The notes under the pieces: generated by a model | Databases searched by the model: none | Told to the model about the DNA's origin: nothing | The model's input: only the letters and a program-made list of their open reading frames with translations | From: a virus | DNA length: 35,331 nucleotides | IMG/VR virus record: IMGVR_UViG_3300024263_000004 | Coordinates: 1 to 35,331 of that record | Direction: 5' to 3' (one strand) | Shown here: in pieces, positions 20,055-27,461 of the stretch | Layout of the letters: each line of letters starts with the position of its first letter | Numbering within the stretch: position 1 is the stretch's first letter | Position numbers and translations under genes: made by a program

Positions 20055-23000
20055 ATGGCAATCGATACATTCAGGGAGACCGTAGAAAGGTTATCCCCTT
20101 ATCAATTAAATATTTATAAGACACAATTACGCCAACGAGTAAAGTCAATGTCTCCTGAACAAAGGGGGGACTTTCTAGCTCGTATTAGGGGTATTCCTTC
20201 ACTTGCTGATTTAATGGGTAGACCCGCACCGCCTTCTCCGCCTGTTGCGCCAAGGGAGCAAGCACCTCCAAGTGATATATCCTCTTGGCAAGGGAAAGTA
20301 CCAATAAGCGATGTCCAATTTCTTCTTCAGGGCTTACAGCAAGCCGAAACAATGGCTGGGGCTTGGATAACTGCACCATTCCGACCATCACCGAAGGAAT
20401 ATACGCCCCTTGAGAAGTTTGGTAAATATGTTGGTTTCACACCTATGTTTATCCCTGGGGGTAAGGAGTATCAAGAGTATTTGAGGTGGAGACAGAGTGA
20501 AGAGGAGCCCTATATACCCCTTGGCATACCAAGCATTGAGCAGTGGAAAAGGTGGTTTAAGCAAAAACCCCTAGATGCAACTATGGTAAGAGAACCAGGG
20601 GCTTTAGCTCGGGGGGAAGCCGAGGGATATGAAATGGCTCGGTTGGAAATGGGTGATGTCGCTGAGTTTATCCCTTGGATTTTAGCTGCTGCTCCTAGGC
20701 TAGGAATAGGGGCATTAGAACAAGTTGCTAATATGGCACTTAAACATACGGCTAAAGGTGCAACCAAAGAGCAAGCAATAAACCTTGCCTTGAAAGAGGG
20801 GTATAAAAAGGGTATCATTCCCACTGCTAGAGTAGTGAAACCTATAACTGAACCACCTACTAAACCCCCTAAAGTTATGCCTGAAGTTAAACCTCCAATT
20901 AAGCCTGAAGTTCCCATTATTGAACCTGTGGTAGAAAAGCTAACAGGGCTTGTCTCTAAGGCAAAGCCACTTAGACAGGAACTTGAAACAATTAAAAGCG
21001 TTGAATTAGGGAAGAAAATCCCTGAATATACAAAGAAACTAGAAACTGCCAAAACATTTGAAGAGGCTGCGATGGCTAGAGCATCTCTGAGGGGAAAGTT
21101 AATTCCTGAGTCTGGGGATATTATGCCCATTGCTGACCAATTCACGCCAAAAGAGATTGCACAAATAATCCAAAAGGTTAACACATCGGAAGTCTTTGCC
21201 AAACAACCATTGACTAGGGGCAATGTGCTTGATACCCTACGGGCTTTGCTGGTTGATGGTAAACTGCCAACTAAGGGAGAACTTGAGAACATCAGCAAGA
21301 TTTTCCCTGAATTAGCCGAAGCAATCTGGGCAAAACGTCCTTTTTCAGCTAAGGCGTGGCAGTGGTTTTTAGAAATAGCCAACTTACCTAGAGCAGTAAT
21401 AGCCTCTGGTGAACTATCAGCATCCCTCCGTCAAATGGTTATTGTAGCTCCGAGATATCCTGGGAGGGCTGCTGTTGCGACTTGGACTGGGGCTAGGGCA
21501 GCTTGGAGCACGCTTTGGTATAGGGATTATGCTTTAACTATGGACAAGGCCATTCATGCTAGTCCCCTTGCCCCAATTAGGGAACAGGCAAAATTATACA
21601 TAGCACCATTGACAGGCACAGTAAGAATGTATAAAAAGGAAGAGGCCTTTATGTCTAGTGTGCTTCAGCGATTGGCCAGGGATTGGCCTCAATTTAGTTT
21701 ATTAAAGAAGATTGTTACAGCTCCTGCTATGCCCATAGCAAAGCTAACCCAAATATCTGAAGCAGCCTTTATCACTACATTAAATAAAATGAGAGTTGAT
21801 GTCTTTGATAAATATGCTATGCTTTGGGGGCCTAAAGCAACTCAAAGAGAACTTCGGGCACTGGCAGAGGTGATAAACATTGGCACTGGTAGAGGTGTGA
21901 TGCCGAGACCGATTGAGGGAATGGTACCAATATTAAATACTGTTATGTTCTCCTTGAGGTTGCAGCTAGCAAGGGTAGAGGCATTGGCTTGGCCAGTAAC
22001 ATTATGGAAATATCCACCCAGAGTCCGTAGGATGGTTATAGGTAACATAGTTGCTTTTCTTGGAACAGTGGCAAGTATTCTTGGAATATGTGAGCTAGGC
22101 AAGATTGGCACGGTTGAGAAGGATTCTCGCTCCGCTGATTATATGAAGTTGAGGGTTGGCAATACGAGATTAGACCCATGGGGTGGTTTCCAGCAATATA
22201 TCGTTTTGATTAGTAGATTACTTAGTGGTGAACTCAAGACTGCTGGCAAGCGAATTGTTGATATAGACAGAGAGGATACATTGGTTAGGGCTTTAGCAAT
22301 GAAGTTATCGCCTGCCGTTGGTCTTGTTAGAGATATTTTTAGAGGTGAGACATTTCTGGGTGAAGAACTAACAATGGAAGCAGAATCCATACAGCAGCAG
22401 GCTTATGAACGATTAACAATGATGTGGTATCGGGATGTGATTGATGCGGTTAGAGAAGACGGTTGGGTTGGTGGAGTTACAGCAGCCCCAGGATTTTTAG
22501 GTGTTGGCGTGGTTTCATATCCATCAAAGACCTTTGCTGACTGGCTAACACGGATTGAAGAAGTAACGGGCAAAGAATGGACGACACAAGAAATGATTGA
22601 TATACGCCCTGATTATAATGAGGCTGAGGCTAGTTGGCTGGAATACTTTGAGTTGACCACGCCTAGAGCTAGGCAGCTTTATAGAGAAACCAATCCTACG
22701 ATAGAAGCTAATATGTATTTTTGGGGTGAGATTACAACATTATCTACGGCTGCTGCACAAGATGCATTTATGAGGTTAGTTAGACAACACAATCTCCCCG
22801 AAGATGCTTTCCCCATTCGGAAAGAGGAAGAGCCATTTGAGGTAGAGGATAAGACGCAGGAAGAAGTCTTCCAGAAACTTGTTGATAGTGTGCCTGGATA
22901 TATCGCTGATTACATTTGGGCTGATAAGAAAGCGTGGTTAAATAGGGATATGGCACATCTCATAAATGTACTTGAAGTGATGGAGATAAATGACCGCCCA

Positions 23001-23411
23001 TTACTTGATACATACGATAGGGCTACAAAGGGTATGGAGGATGAGTTTAGGCTTGCTTATAGACAGAGCAATCCAGAGATTGATGTAGCTCTTAGTTTTT
23101 GGGGGAGGATACAAACAGTCAATAGTGTTAGGGCGTGGAATCTCTTAATTCTACGAGCAAACCAGCTTGGAATGCCACACAATTTATTCCCTGCACTACA
23201 ACCCTTTAGAGCTATTGAGTGGCAGGTTTGGTCTCAATACCCATCTGAGTTAAAGGAGATTGCTAACCAAATAACTCTTTTAGAGAAGGAAGACCCATAT
23301 CAAGCGGTAGTGCTTTTGAAGCAACATCCTGAAATACTTTATGCTAGGAGACTAATTGCTATGCTTAGAAGGAAGATGCAATTAGAGGAATTAAAAATCA
23401 GGGGAGGTTAA
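20055..23411 (+). CDS. Giant virion protein / large polyvalent-type protein (1118 aa)
   Basis: An 1118-aa mostly helical protein, SD AAAGGTGATTA. A Pro-rich segment lies at about 55-75 and another (KPPKVMPEVKPPIKPEVPII) at about 270-292. A hydrophobic helix (VIGNIVAFLGTVASILGICE) lies at about 664-683, followed by a Gly/Trp segment (RLDPWGGFQQYIVLISRLLS) of the kind seen in phage large polyvalent or internal virion proteins. The C-terminal third has a two-fold repeat (RxxYRxxNPxI...FWGxI, about 871 and 998). Likely packaged in the capsid or ejected with DNA, which is inference. It lies between the portal and scaffold genes. Confidence 0.55.
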   Translation: MAIDTFRETVERLSPYQLNIYKTQLRQRVKSMSPEQRGDFLARIRGIPSLADLMGRPAPPSPPVAPREQAPPSDISSWQGKVPISDVQFLLQGLQQAETMAGAWITAPFRPSPKEYTPLEKFGKYVGFTPMFIPGGKEYQEYLRWRQSEEEPYIPLGIPSIEQWKRWFKQKPLDATMVREPGALARGEAEGYEMARLEMGDVAEFIPWILAAAPRLGIGALEQVANMALKHTAKGATKEQAINLALKEGYKKGIIPTARVVKPITEPPTKPPKVMPEVKPPIKPEVPIIEPVVEKLTGLVSKAKPLRQELETIKSVELGKKIPEYTKKLETAKTFEEAAMARASLRGKLIPESGDIMPIADQFTPKEIAQIIQKVNTSEVFAKQPLTRGNVLDTLRALLVDGKLPTKGELENISKIFPELAEAIWAKRPFSAKAWQWFLEIANLPRAVIASGELSASLRQMVIVAPRYPGRAAVATWTGARAAWSTLWYRDYALTMDKAIHASPLAPIREQAKLYIAPLTGTVRMYKKEEAFMSSVLQRLARDWPQFSLLKKIVTAPAMPIAKLTQISEAAFITTLNKMRVDVFDKYAMLWGPKATQRELRALAEVINIGTGRGVMPRPIEGMVPILNTVMFSLRLQLARVEALAWPVTLWKYPPRVRRMVIGNIVAFLGTVASILGICELGKIGTVEKDSRSADYMKLRVGNTRLDPWGGFQQYIVLISRLLSGELKTAGKRIVDIDREDTLVRALAMKLSPAVGLVRDIFRGETFLGEELTMEAESIQQQAYERLTMMWYRDVIDAVREDGWVGGVTAAPGFLGVGVVSYPSKTFADWLTRIEEVTGKEWTTQEMIDIRPDYNEAEASWLEYFELTTPRARQLYRETNPTIEANMYFWGEITTLSTAAAQDAFMRLVRQHNLPEDAFPIRKEEEPFEVEDKTQEEVFQKLVDSVPGYIADYIWADKKAWLNRDMAHLINVLEVMEINDRPLLDTYDRATKGMEDEFRLAYRQSNPEIDVALSFWGRIQTVNSVRAWNLLILRANQLGMPHNLFPALQPFRAIEWQVWSQYPSELKEIANQITLLEKEDPYQAVVLLKQHPEILYARRLIAMLRRKMQLEELKIRGG

Positions 23412-23413
23412 TA

Positions 23414-23569
23414 ATGCCAGCAGTTAGTAAAAGGCAACAGAGATTTATGGGAGCAGAATTGGGTCGCAAGAGGGCTAGTAAGAGAACCAGAACCCAGATG
23501 ACAGAAAAGCAACTTGAGGAATATGCGGGCACAAAGAGAAAGGGCTTGCCTGCTAGGAAAAAGAAATGA
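23414..23569 (+). CDS. Small basic phage protein (DUF3008-like, 51 aa)
   Basis: A 51-codon ORF opening MPAVSKRQQRFMGAELGRKR, the short basic MPAxSxxQxRFM start of DUF3008-like phage proteins, with a Lys/Arg-rich C-terminus. It begins three bases after the giant gene and overlaps the next gene as ATGA, so it is fully packed in the operon. Function in the family is unknown; the charge suggests DNA or capsid-interior binding. Confidence 0.7.
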   Translation: MPAVSKRQQRFMGAELGRKRASKRTRTQMTEKQLEEYAGTKRKGLPARKKK

Positions 23570-23955
23570 TAGAAACAACTATTTCAGAAGTAGATGGTGT
23601 TAGATTTTATAAAAATGTCAAAGTATTAGAACCTGATGATACGGTGGGTGGTCTGGGTGTTCATCTGATTTCTTGGAGGCTAATAGACCGAGCCCCTGAA
23701 CTTATACAGGTAATTAAGTTATTGGGTCTTAGAAAAGTTGGCGAGGTTCTCCCTATGGGTGCTGACCAATATGCACAATTCCCTATGCCATACCTCTTAA
23801 TAAGGGTGGTGCAATTTACCCTTAGAACCTATTGGGCAACTATCCGCTGGCTGTATGATAATGCTCGGTTTTTTAAGCAGATACCTCCCCCCGAATTATT
23901 CTCTTGGAGATACTTTACTCCCTATGTTTGGTATAGGGAACTGATTAAGAAATGA
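23566..23955 (+). CDS. Hypothetical protein (129 aa)
   Basis: A 129-aa protein with an N-terminal beta segment (VDGVRFYKNVKVLEPDDTVG) and an aromatic, basic C-terminal half (TLRTYWATIRWLYDNARFFK). This could be an amphipathic or membrane-associated helix. Coupled to both neighbours by ATGA overlaps. Unrecognised; likely virion-associated or assembly factor from context. Confidence 0.6.
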   Translation: MIETTISEVDGVRFYKNVKVLEPDDTVGGLGVHLISWRLIDRAPELIQVIKLLGLRKVGEVLPMGADQYAQFPMPYLLIRVVQFTLRTYWATIRWLYDNARFFKQIPPPELFSWRYFTPYVWYRELIKK

Positions 23956-24131
23956 TAGACGAGAACAGATACCTACGTTGTGATAACTGTAACACTATTC
24001 TAGGCAGAAATCTATCTGGAAGGGTAGAGATAATCTGCTATAGAAGCAAGTGTCGCCGAAACAATGTATTTGATACTACGCCTAAACAATATGTAAGCCA
24101 TAAAACAGTTTCACTTGAAAGTAAGATGTGA
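23952..24131 (+). CDS. Com-like zinc-finger translational regulator (59 aa)
   Basis: A 59-codon ORF with RYLRCDNCNTILGRNLSGRV then EIICYRSKCRRNN: CxxC, a spacer, and Cys(4)Cys followed by basic residues. This resembles the Com zinc finger of phage Mu, an RNA-binding activator of mom translation, and related small phage zinc fingers. The second Cys pair is spaced wider than usual. No mom gene is seen nearby. The ORF is immediately upstream of the capsid leader, a plausible RNA target. Function inferred. Confidence 0.6.
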   Translation: MIDENRYLRCDNCNTILGRNLSGRVEIICYRSKCRRNNVFDTTPKQYVSHKTVSLESKM

Positions 24132-24144
24132 TTTGTGCTATAAT
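24115..24144 (+). promoter_or_regulatory. Strong promoter for the capsid operon
   Basis: TTGAAA (24115-24120), 18-bp spacer, TATAAT (24139-24144), with an extended -10 TGC before the TATAAT. Start expected near 24151. It lies at the end of the Com-like gene and about 130 bp before the scaffold gene, so it gives capsid proteins their own strong transcript. Confidence 0.75.
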
Positions 24145-24184
24145 GGTAATGGTACTTTAACAACTTAATAATTAGAGCCTTTAG

Positions 24185-24235
24185 GAGGCCACTTTTATGA
24201 GCTTTTAGGAAGCCGTGAGAGTGGCTTTATTTTTT
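24185..24235 (+). terminator. Intrinsic terminator/attenuator in the capsid leader
   Basis: GCCACT (24188-24193) pairs with AGTGGC (24220-24225), extended by A-U and G-U pairs, and is followed by TTTATTTTTT (24226-24235). It lies between the strong promoter and the scaffold gene, so it acts either as terminator of the upstream transcript or as a regulated attenuator. Its 5' arm overlaps the SD of a three-codon ORF. Confidence 0.6.
24197..24208 (+). CDS. Minimal leader ORF (Met-Ser-Phe-stop)
   Basis: ATG AGC TTT TAG placed eight bases after a consensus AGGAGG (24183-24188), inside the capsid leader and inside the terminator loop. If translated, initiating ribosomes would cover the terminator's 5' arm. 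Such minimal ORFs act in attenuation elsewhere; here the role is inferred. Confidence 0.35.
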   Translation: MSF

Positions 24236-24275
24236 GGGGGAATCATATAGATTTCAATACTAATAGGAGGACAAA

Positions 24276-25010
24276 ATGGCGGGCGAGAAGGTCGTTCAAG
24301 CAGAAGAAGCTTCCACAGAGGAGCAGACTTCAACTGAGACTCAAGAGTCTCAAGCTCAACCTTTGACTGAGGAAAGGATAGCACAAATAGTAGCCGAGCA
24401 AGTCGGGATAGCAACTGACAAAGCTAAGGGTGAAATTCAAAGTGTGAAAGATAAGGCTCGGGTAGAGGTTGAGAGGGCCACAAGGAGAGCCACAGAAGCT
24501 GAGGGGGCTGTAGGTGCGTATAAGAGCAAGCTATCAGAGGTTGACTCTGAGACGGCAGCTACTTTGCGTTTGGCAGAGTTAGAGGAGAAGGAGAGGTTTT
24601 ATAAGGGCAGGGATGCAACGGAGGCACAGAGGACACAAGCTACTCAATTTGATAATGCCTTTGTTGACAGCATGAACCAATTTATCACCAGTATGGGATT
24701 AGACCCGACTGACAAGAGGATAGATTGGGGAACGGATGCTACTGACTACCTTTCCAAACAAGGTAAGATTTTAGCTTCGGTAAGTAAAATCAGTAAGGAG
24801 ACTGCTAAAGTGGCTGAAGAGAAATTAGACCAGAAGCTGAAAGATGAGATTGCTAAAACTCGCCAAGACTTAGGTCTTGACTCAGTGGATACTACCACAT
24901 CTGCGGGTGTGGGCAGTGACTCCGATGCCAAGTTTATAGAGGACTTCAATTCAGGAGCACTTCCATATAACAAGGCAAACAAAGAACGAGCAGAGAAATT
25001 AATGAAATAA
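24276..25010 (+). CDS. Capsid scaffolding protein
   Basis: A 244-aa, highly charged, helical protein directly before the major capsid gene. The N-terminus is disordered and Glu/Thr/Gln-rich (EEASTEEQTSTETQESQAQP), the centre is coiled-coil (AKGEIQSVKDKARVEVERAT), and the C-terminus has a short charged capsid-binding-like helix (NKANKERAEKLMK). All fit phage scaffolds, which guide prohead assembly and then leave. Strong SD AGGAGG. No protease domain was seen, so scaffold exit probably needs no fused protease. Confidence 0.8.
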   Translation: MAGEKVVQAEEASTEEQTSTETQESQAQPLTEERIAQIVAEQVGIATDKAKGEIQSVKDKARVEVERATRRATEAEGAVGAYKSKLSEVDSETAATLRLAELEEKERFYKGRDATEAQRTQATQFDNAFVDSMNQFITSMGLDPTDKRIDWGTDATDYLSKQGKILASVSKISKETAKVAEEKLDQKLKDEIAKTRQDLGLDSVDTTTSAGVGSDSDAKFIEDFNSGALPYNKANKERAEKLMK

Positions 25011-25022
25011 TAGGAGGCTAAT

Positions 25023-25895
25023 ATGGCTTCAGGAACTACGACTACCATTGACCTTGCTGATAGTCTGCCTAAACTTTTAATGGCGGCAAGAATTATCAGG
25101 GAGCACGAGGGGGTTATGCCCCAATTGGTAGAAAAACAAACTCTCGGTGAAGGTGTGGGCTTACATTGGAACGAAATTTCACTAGACCAATTGACCGCCC
25201 TGAATGTCACTGAGACTACTGTACTAAATAATCCACAACTAATTACTGACAACATCTTTACTGTTACTCCATTTGTTGTGGGTATTGAAACATTAATCAC
25301 CGATAGGGTGGCAGCTAGAATATCCAAGAATGCTTATGCCAAAATTGGCTCATTAGCACAGAACGCAATACAGCGCAAGAAAGACGAGGATGGCTTAACT
25401 GTTCTGGATGGCTTTGGCAACTCGCATTGCGGGGCTGGTAATACTTTAACCAGTGGACATATATCAGCATCCGTAGCTCGGATTAAAGGTAATGCTACTG
25501 AACCTGGCAACCCTCCATACCGATGCGTCTTACATCCTTACCAGATAAAAGACATTGACGATGAAATCGTATCGGGTATAGGTACTTATGAGGTGACTGA
25601 GGGATTAACGGCGAGAGTATTCACTGAAGGTTTCAGGGGTATGATTGCTGGTGCCCAAGTCTATCCTGATGGAAACATTACTGTAGATGGTTCGGGTGAT
25701 GCTAAGGGTGGAGTATTTGCTCAGGAGGCAATCGTTCTGGTTCAAGGGCGAGCACCTAGAGCAGTGGCAGTGAGGAAAGAAGAAATCGGTGGTGGAGCAA
25801 ATGCGATATATCACTATGACGAATATGCCTATGGTGAAAGGGCTGACCACTGGGGTGTAGAAATCTATAGTGATGCGACTACTCCGACCTCATAA
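25023..25895 (+). CDS. Major capsid protein
   Basis: A 290-aa protein following the scaffold gene with a strong SD (AGGAGG). Segments such as GVGLHWNEISLDQLTALNVT, ISKNAYAKIGSLAQNAIQRK and YRCVLHPYQIKDIDDEIVSG, together with the late-operon position and a size near 30 kDa, fit a HK97-fold capsid protein. This includes a long spine-like helix and later beta-rich P/A-domain-like parts. It builds the icosahedral shell. Call rests on context and general pattern. Confidence 0.8.
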   Translation: MASGTTTTIDLADSLPKLLMAARIIREHEGVMPQLVEKQTLGEGVGLHWNEISLDQLTALNVTETTVLNNPQLITDNIFTVTPFVVGIETLITDRVAARISKNAYAKIGSLAQNAIQRKKDEDGLTVLDGFGNSHCGAGNTLTSGHISASVARIKGNATEPGNPPYRCVLHPYQIKDIDDEIVSGIGTYEVTEGLTARVFTEGFRGMIAGAQVYPDGNITVDGSGDAKGGVFAQEAIVLVQGRAPRAVAVRKEEIGGGANAIYHYDEYAYGERADHWGVEIYSDATTPTS

Positions 25896-25916
25896 ATAAC
25901 TAGACTAAATTAACAT

Positions 25917-25945
25917 CCAGTTAGCGTACGAAAGAGTACGGCTGG
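25917..25945 (+). promoter_or_regulatory. Hairpin just before an SD
   Basis: CGTAC (25925-25929) pairs with GTACG (25936-25940) around GAAAGA, flanked by CCAG/CTGG arms. The stem ends directly at a GGAGGAGG SD for the lectin-like gene. It may protect the capsid mRNA or tune translation. Confidence 0.5.
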
Positions 25946-25955
25946 AGGAGGAAAA

Positions 25956-26642
25956 ATGGCAACGGATACAAGTTTTGGAAAAGTTCGTGAGTTTTACGAT
26001 TTTAACGAAGGGATTATAGACGTAACTGTTATGGGATGGTCCATTGACTCAGACGCAGGTGGCACCTGTTTTGCTATCAAAGAAGAGGAAAACGGTGTTA
26101 TCACAGGCTATGTAGATGGCACTGATGGCGACCTTACCAATCTGTTTAGCCACCAAATATGGGAAGCCAATGATGGTGGCCCGCTAGTATTGGAAGTTAG
26201 GGCTAAGACTATTACAAGCGTAGCAGATGGAGAAACCTTCATCGGCTGGACTGACCAGGATGACGCTGATGAGAACCCACTTTTGGTAAGTACAGCAGAT
26301 GTTTTAACAAGTGCTGCGACAGATGCTGTTGGCTTTATGTACACAGGTGCTGGAACGGCCAATTGGAAATTTGCAGGCAGTAAGAATGGTGCCGACACCG
26401 CTGTTTCAACGGCCAACACAGGAGGGGCAACTACACCAGTTGTTGGGACATATCAAACATTTCGCATTGTCCTAGATATACTTGGTAATGCCGACTTCTT
26501 CATCAATGGTGTATACCAAGGTCACATAGATAGCTGTGTAACTGCTGGCACCCAGTTGGGTTTTGGTTGCTGTGTTCAGGCTGGGGGTACGGCTCGGTCA
26601 CTTGATATAGATTATATCTATATGGAGAAAGGGCGAGCATAG
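25956..26642 (+). CDS. Lectin-like (concanavalin/LamG type) virion protein
   Basis: A 228-aa beta-rich protein whose second half (TYQTFRIVLDILGNADFFIN followed by GVYQGHI) matches the jelly-roll pattern of LamG/concanavalin-like modules, where FxINGxYQG is a typical edge strand. Coming right after the capsid gene, it is likely a decoration or head-fibre protein that binds glycans. No signal peptide. The fold is inferred from strand pattern; a search is needed to name the family. Confidence 0.55.
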   Translation: MATDTSFGKVREFYDFNEGIIDVTVMGWSIDSDAGGTCFAIKEEENGVITGYVDGTDGDLTNLFSHQIWEANDGGPLVLEVRAKTITSVADGETFIGWTDQDDADENPLLVSTADVLTSAATDAVGFMYTGAGTANWKFAGSKNGADTAVSTANTGGATTPVVGTYQTFRIVLDILGNADFFINGVYQGHIDSCVTAGTQLGFGCCVQAGGTARSLDIDYIYMEKGRA

Positions 26643-26644
26643 TA

Positions 26645-27403
26645 ATGCCATACCCTACACCAAGGGCAACCTTGTGGATGATGGCCTATTCAGGGATAAG
26701 TGTTTTAACGCATAAGTGTGTACTAAAGGAAATTAAGGCGTGGCCTAATCTCTCTTATTTTGTATTAAGTGGGAGTAGTGCCCTTCCCCGTAGCAGAAGC
26801 CAAGCAGCTTCCAACTTCTTGGCCAAATCAAGGGAGGAGGCTGGGGATGTTTTCCTTATGGTAGACACTGACCAAGGTTGGGAATGTGGGGATTTAGCCC
26901 ATATTGCTCGTAAAGCCTTAGAGTGCAACGCTGTTATAGGCGGTATTTATACCATGAGAGCCTTTGGGATGGGGGTGGTTCAAAGGTTTGATGATGAGGG
27001 GCGATACAAAATGGGTTCTGATAAACTTCTGCGAGCAACTCGCCTTGGAACAGGCTTCATTGCTATCCCAAGAACTATCCTTGAGGCCTTGTCGGAGAAA
27101 TTGATTTGGATAAAAGCAGGCCATAGGCCTCAGACGCAACCAGATTATCAACCCTTCTTCTTACCAATGATACATGAGATAAAGGATGATGGTGAGCCGT
27201 ACAATGTACTTCTTTATGATGACTGGAGTTTCTGTCAGAGGGTATTAGATTGCGGGTTTGACATCTTCGCTAGCCTGAAGCCCAAAATCACCCATGAAGG
27301 AACTTGGACATATCGGCTTACTGATGCTTATTCTAAACCTCTGCCTGACGAAGATATGGAAATAAAACTAGAAAAAATTAAGAAGGTTTCGGGGGTTTCC
27401 TGA
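26645..27403 (+). CDS. Glycosyltransferase (GT-A like)
   Basis: A 252-aa protein. An Arg/Asn-containing N-terminal segment (SRSQAASNFLAKSREEAGDV) leads to FLMVDTDQGWE, a DxD-type metal/nucleotide-sugar site at about 77. AVIGGIYTMR follows, then YDDWSFCQRVLDCGFDIF with an ED/DD-like acidic pair. This layout recurs in small GT-A enzymes carried by tailed phages. It would transfer a sugar to a virion protein or host glycan. It is placed between virion genes, suggesting capsid or fibre modification. Confidence 0.7.
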   Translation: MPYPTPRATLWMMAYSGISVLTHKCVLKEIKAWPNLSYFVLSGSSALPRSRSQAASNFLAKSREEAGDVFLMVDTDQGWECGDLAHIARKALECNAVIGGIYTMRAFGMGVVQRFDDEGRYKMGSDKLLRATRLGTGFIAIPRTILEALSEKLIWIKAGHRPQTQPDYQPFFLPMIHEIKDDGEPYNVLLYDDWSFCQRVLDCGFDIFASLKPKITHEGTWTYRLTDAYSKPLPDEDMEIKLEKIKKVSGVS

Positions 27404-27424
27404 AATAACCCCCACTAAGATTCA

Positions 27425-27445
27425 GGTGCTGACCTGTTCAGCATC
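27425..27445 (+). promoter_or_regulatory. Hairpin just before the beta-helix gene SD
   Basis: An 8-bp stem: 27425-27432 (GGTGCTGA) with 27438-27445 (TCAGCATC), including one G-U pair, around a five-base loop. It lies about three bases ahead of the AGGAGG of the gene at 27462. Possibly an RNA processing or stability element. Confidence 0.5.
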
Positions 27446-27461
27446 TTAGGAGGAAAATTTA

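Noticed and set aside
20510-21382. Long 290-aa minus-strand ORF inside the giant virion gene
   Set aside because: Opposite-strand shadow of a well-supported 1118-aa gene. No SD, and skewed Ser/Leu/Ile composition typical of shadows.
24236-24275. A programmed frameshift between scaffold and capsid genes or in the leader
   Set aside because: The scaffold and capsid genes are separate, complete frames with their own SDs, and no slippery heptamer was noted at the relevant ends.
24746-25327. 193-aa minus-strand ORF across scaffold and capsid genes
   Set aside because: Shadow of two well-supported genes, without SD.
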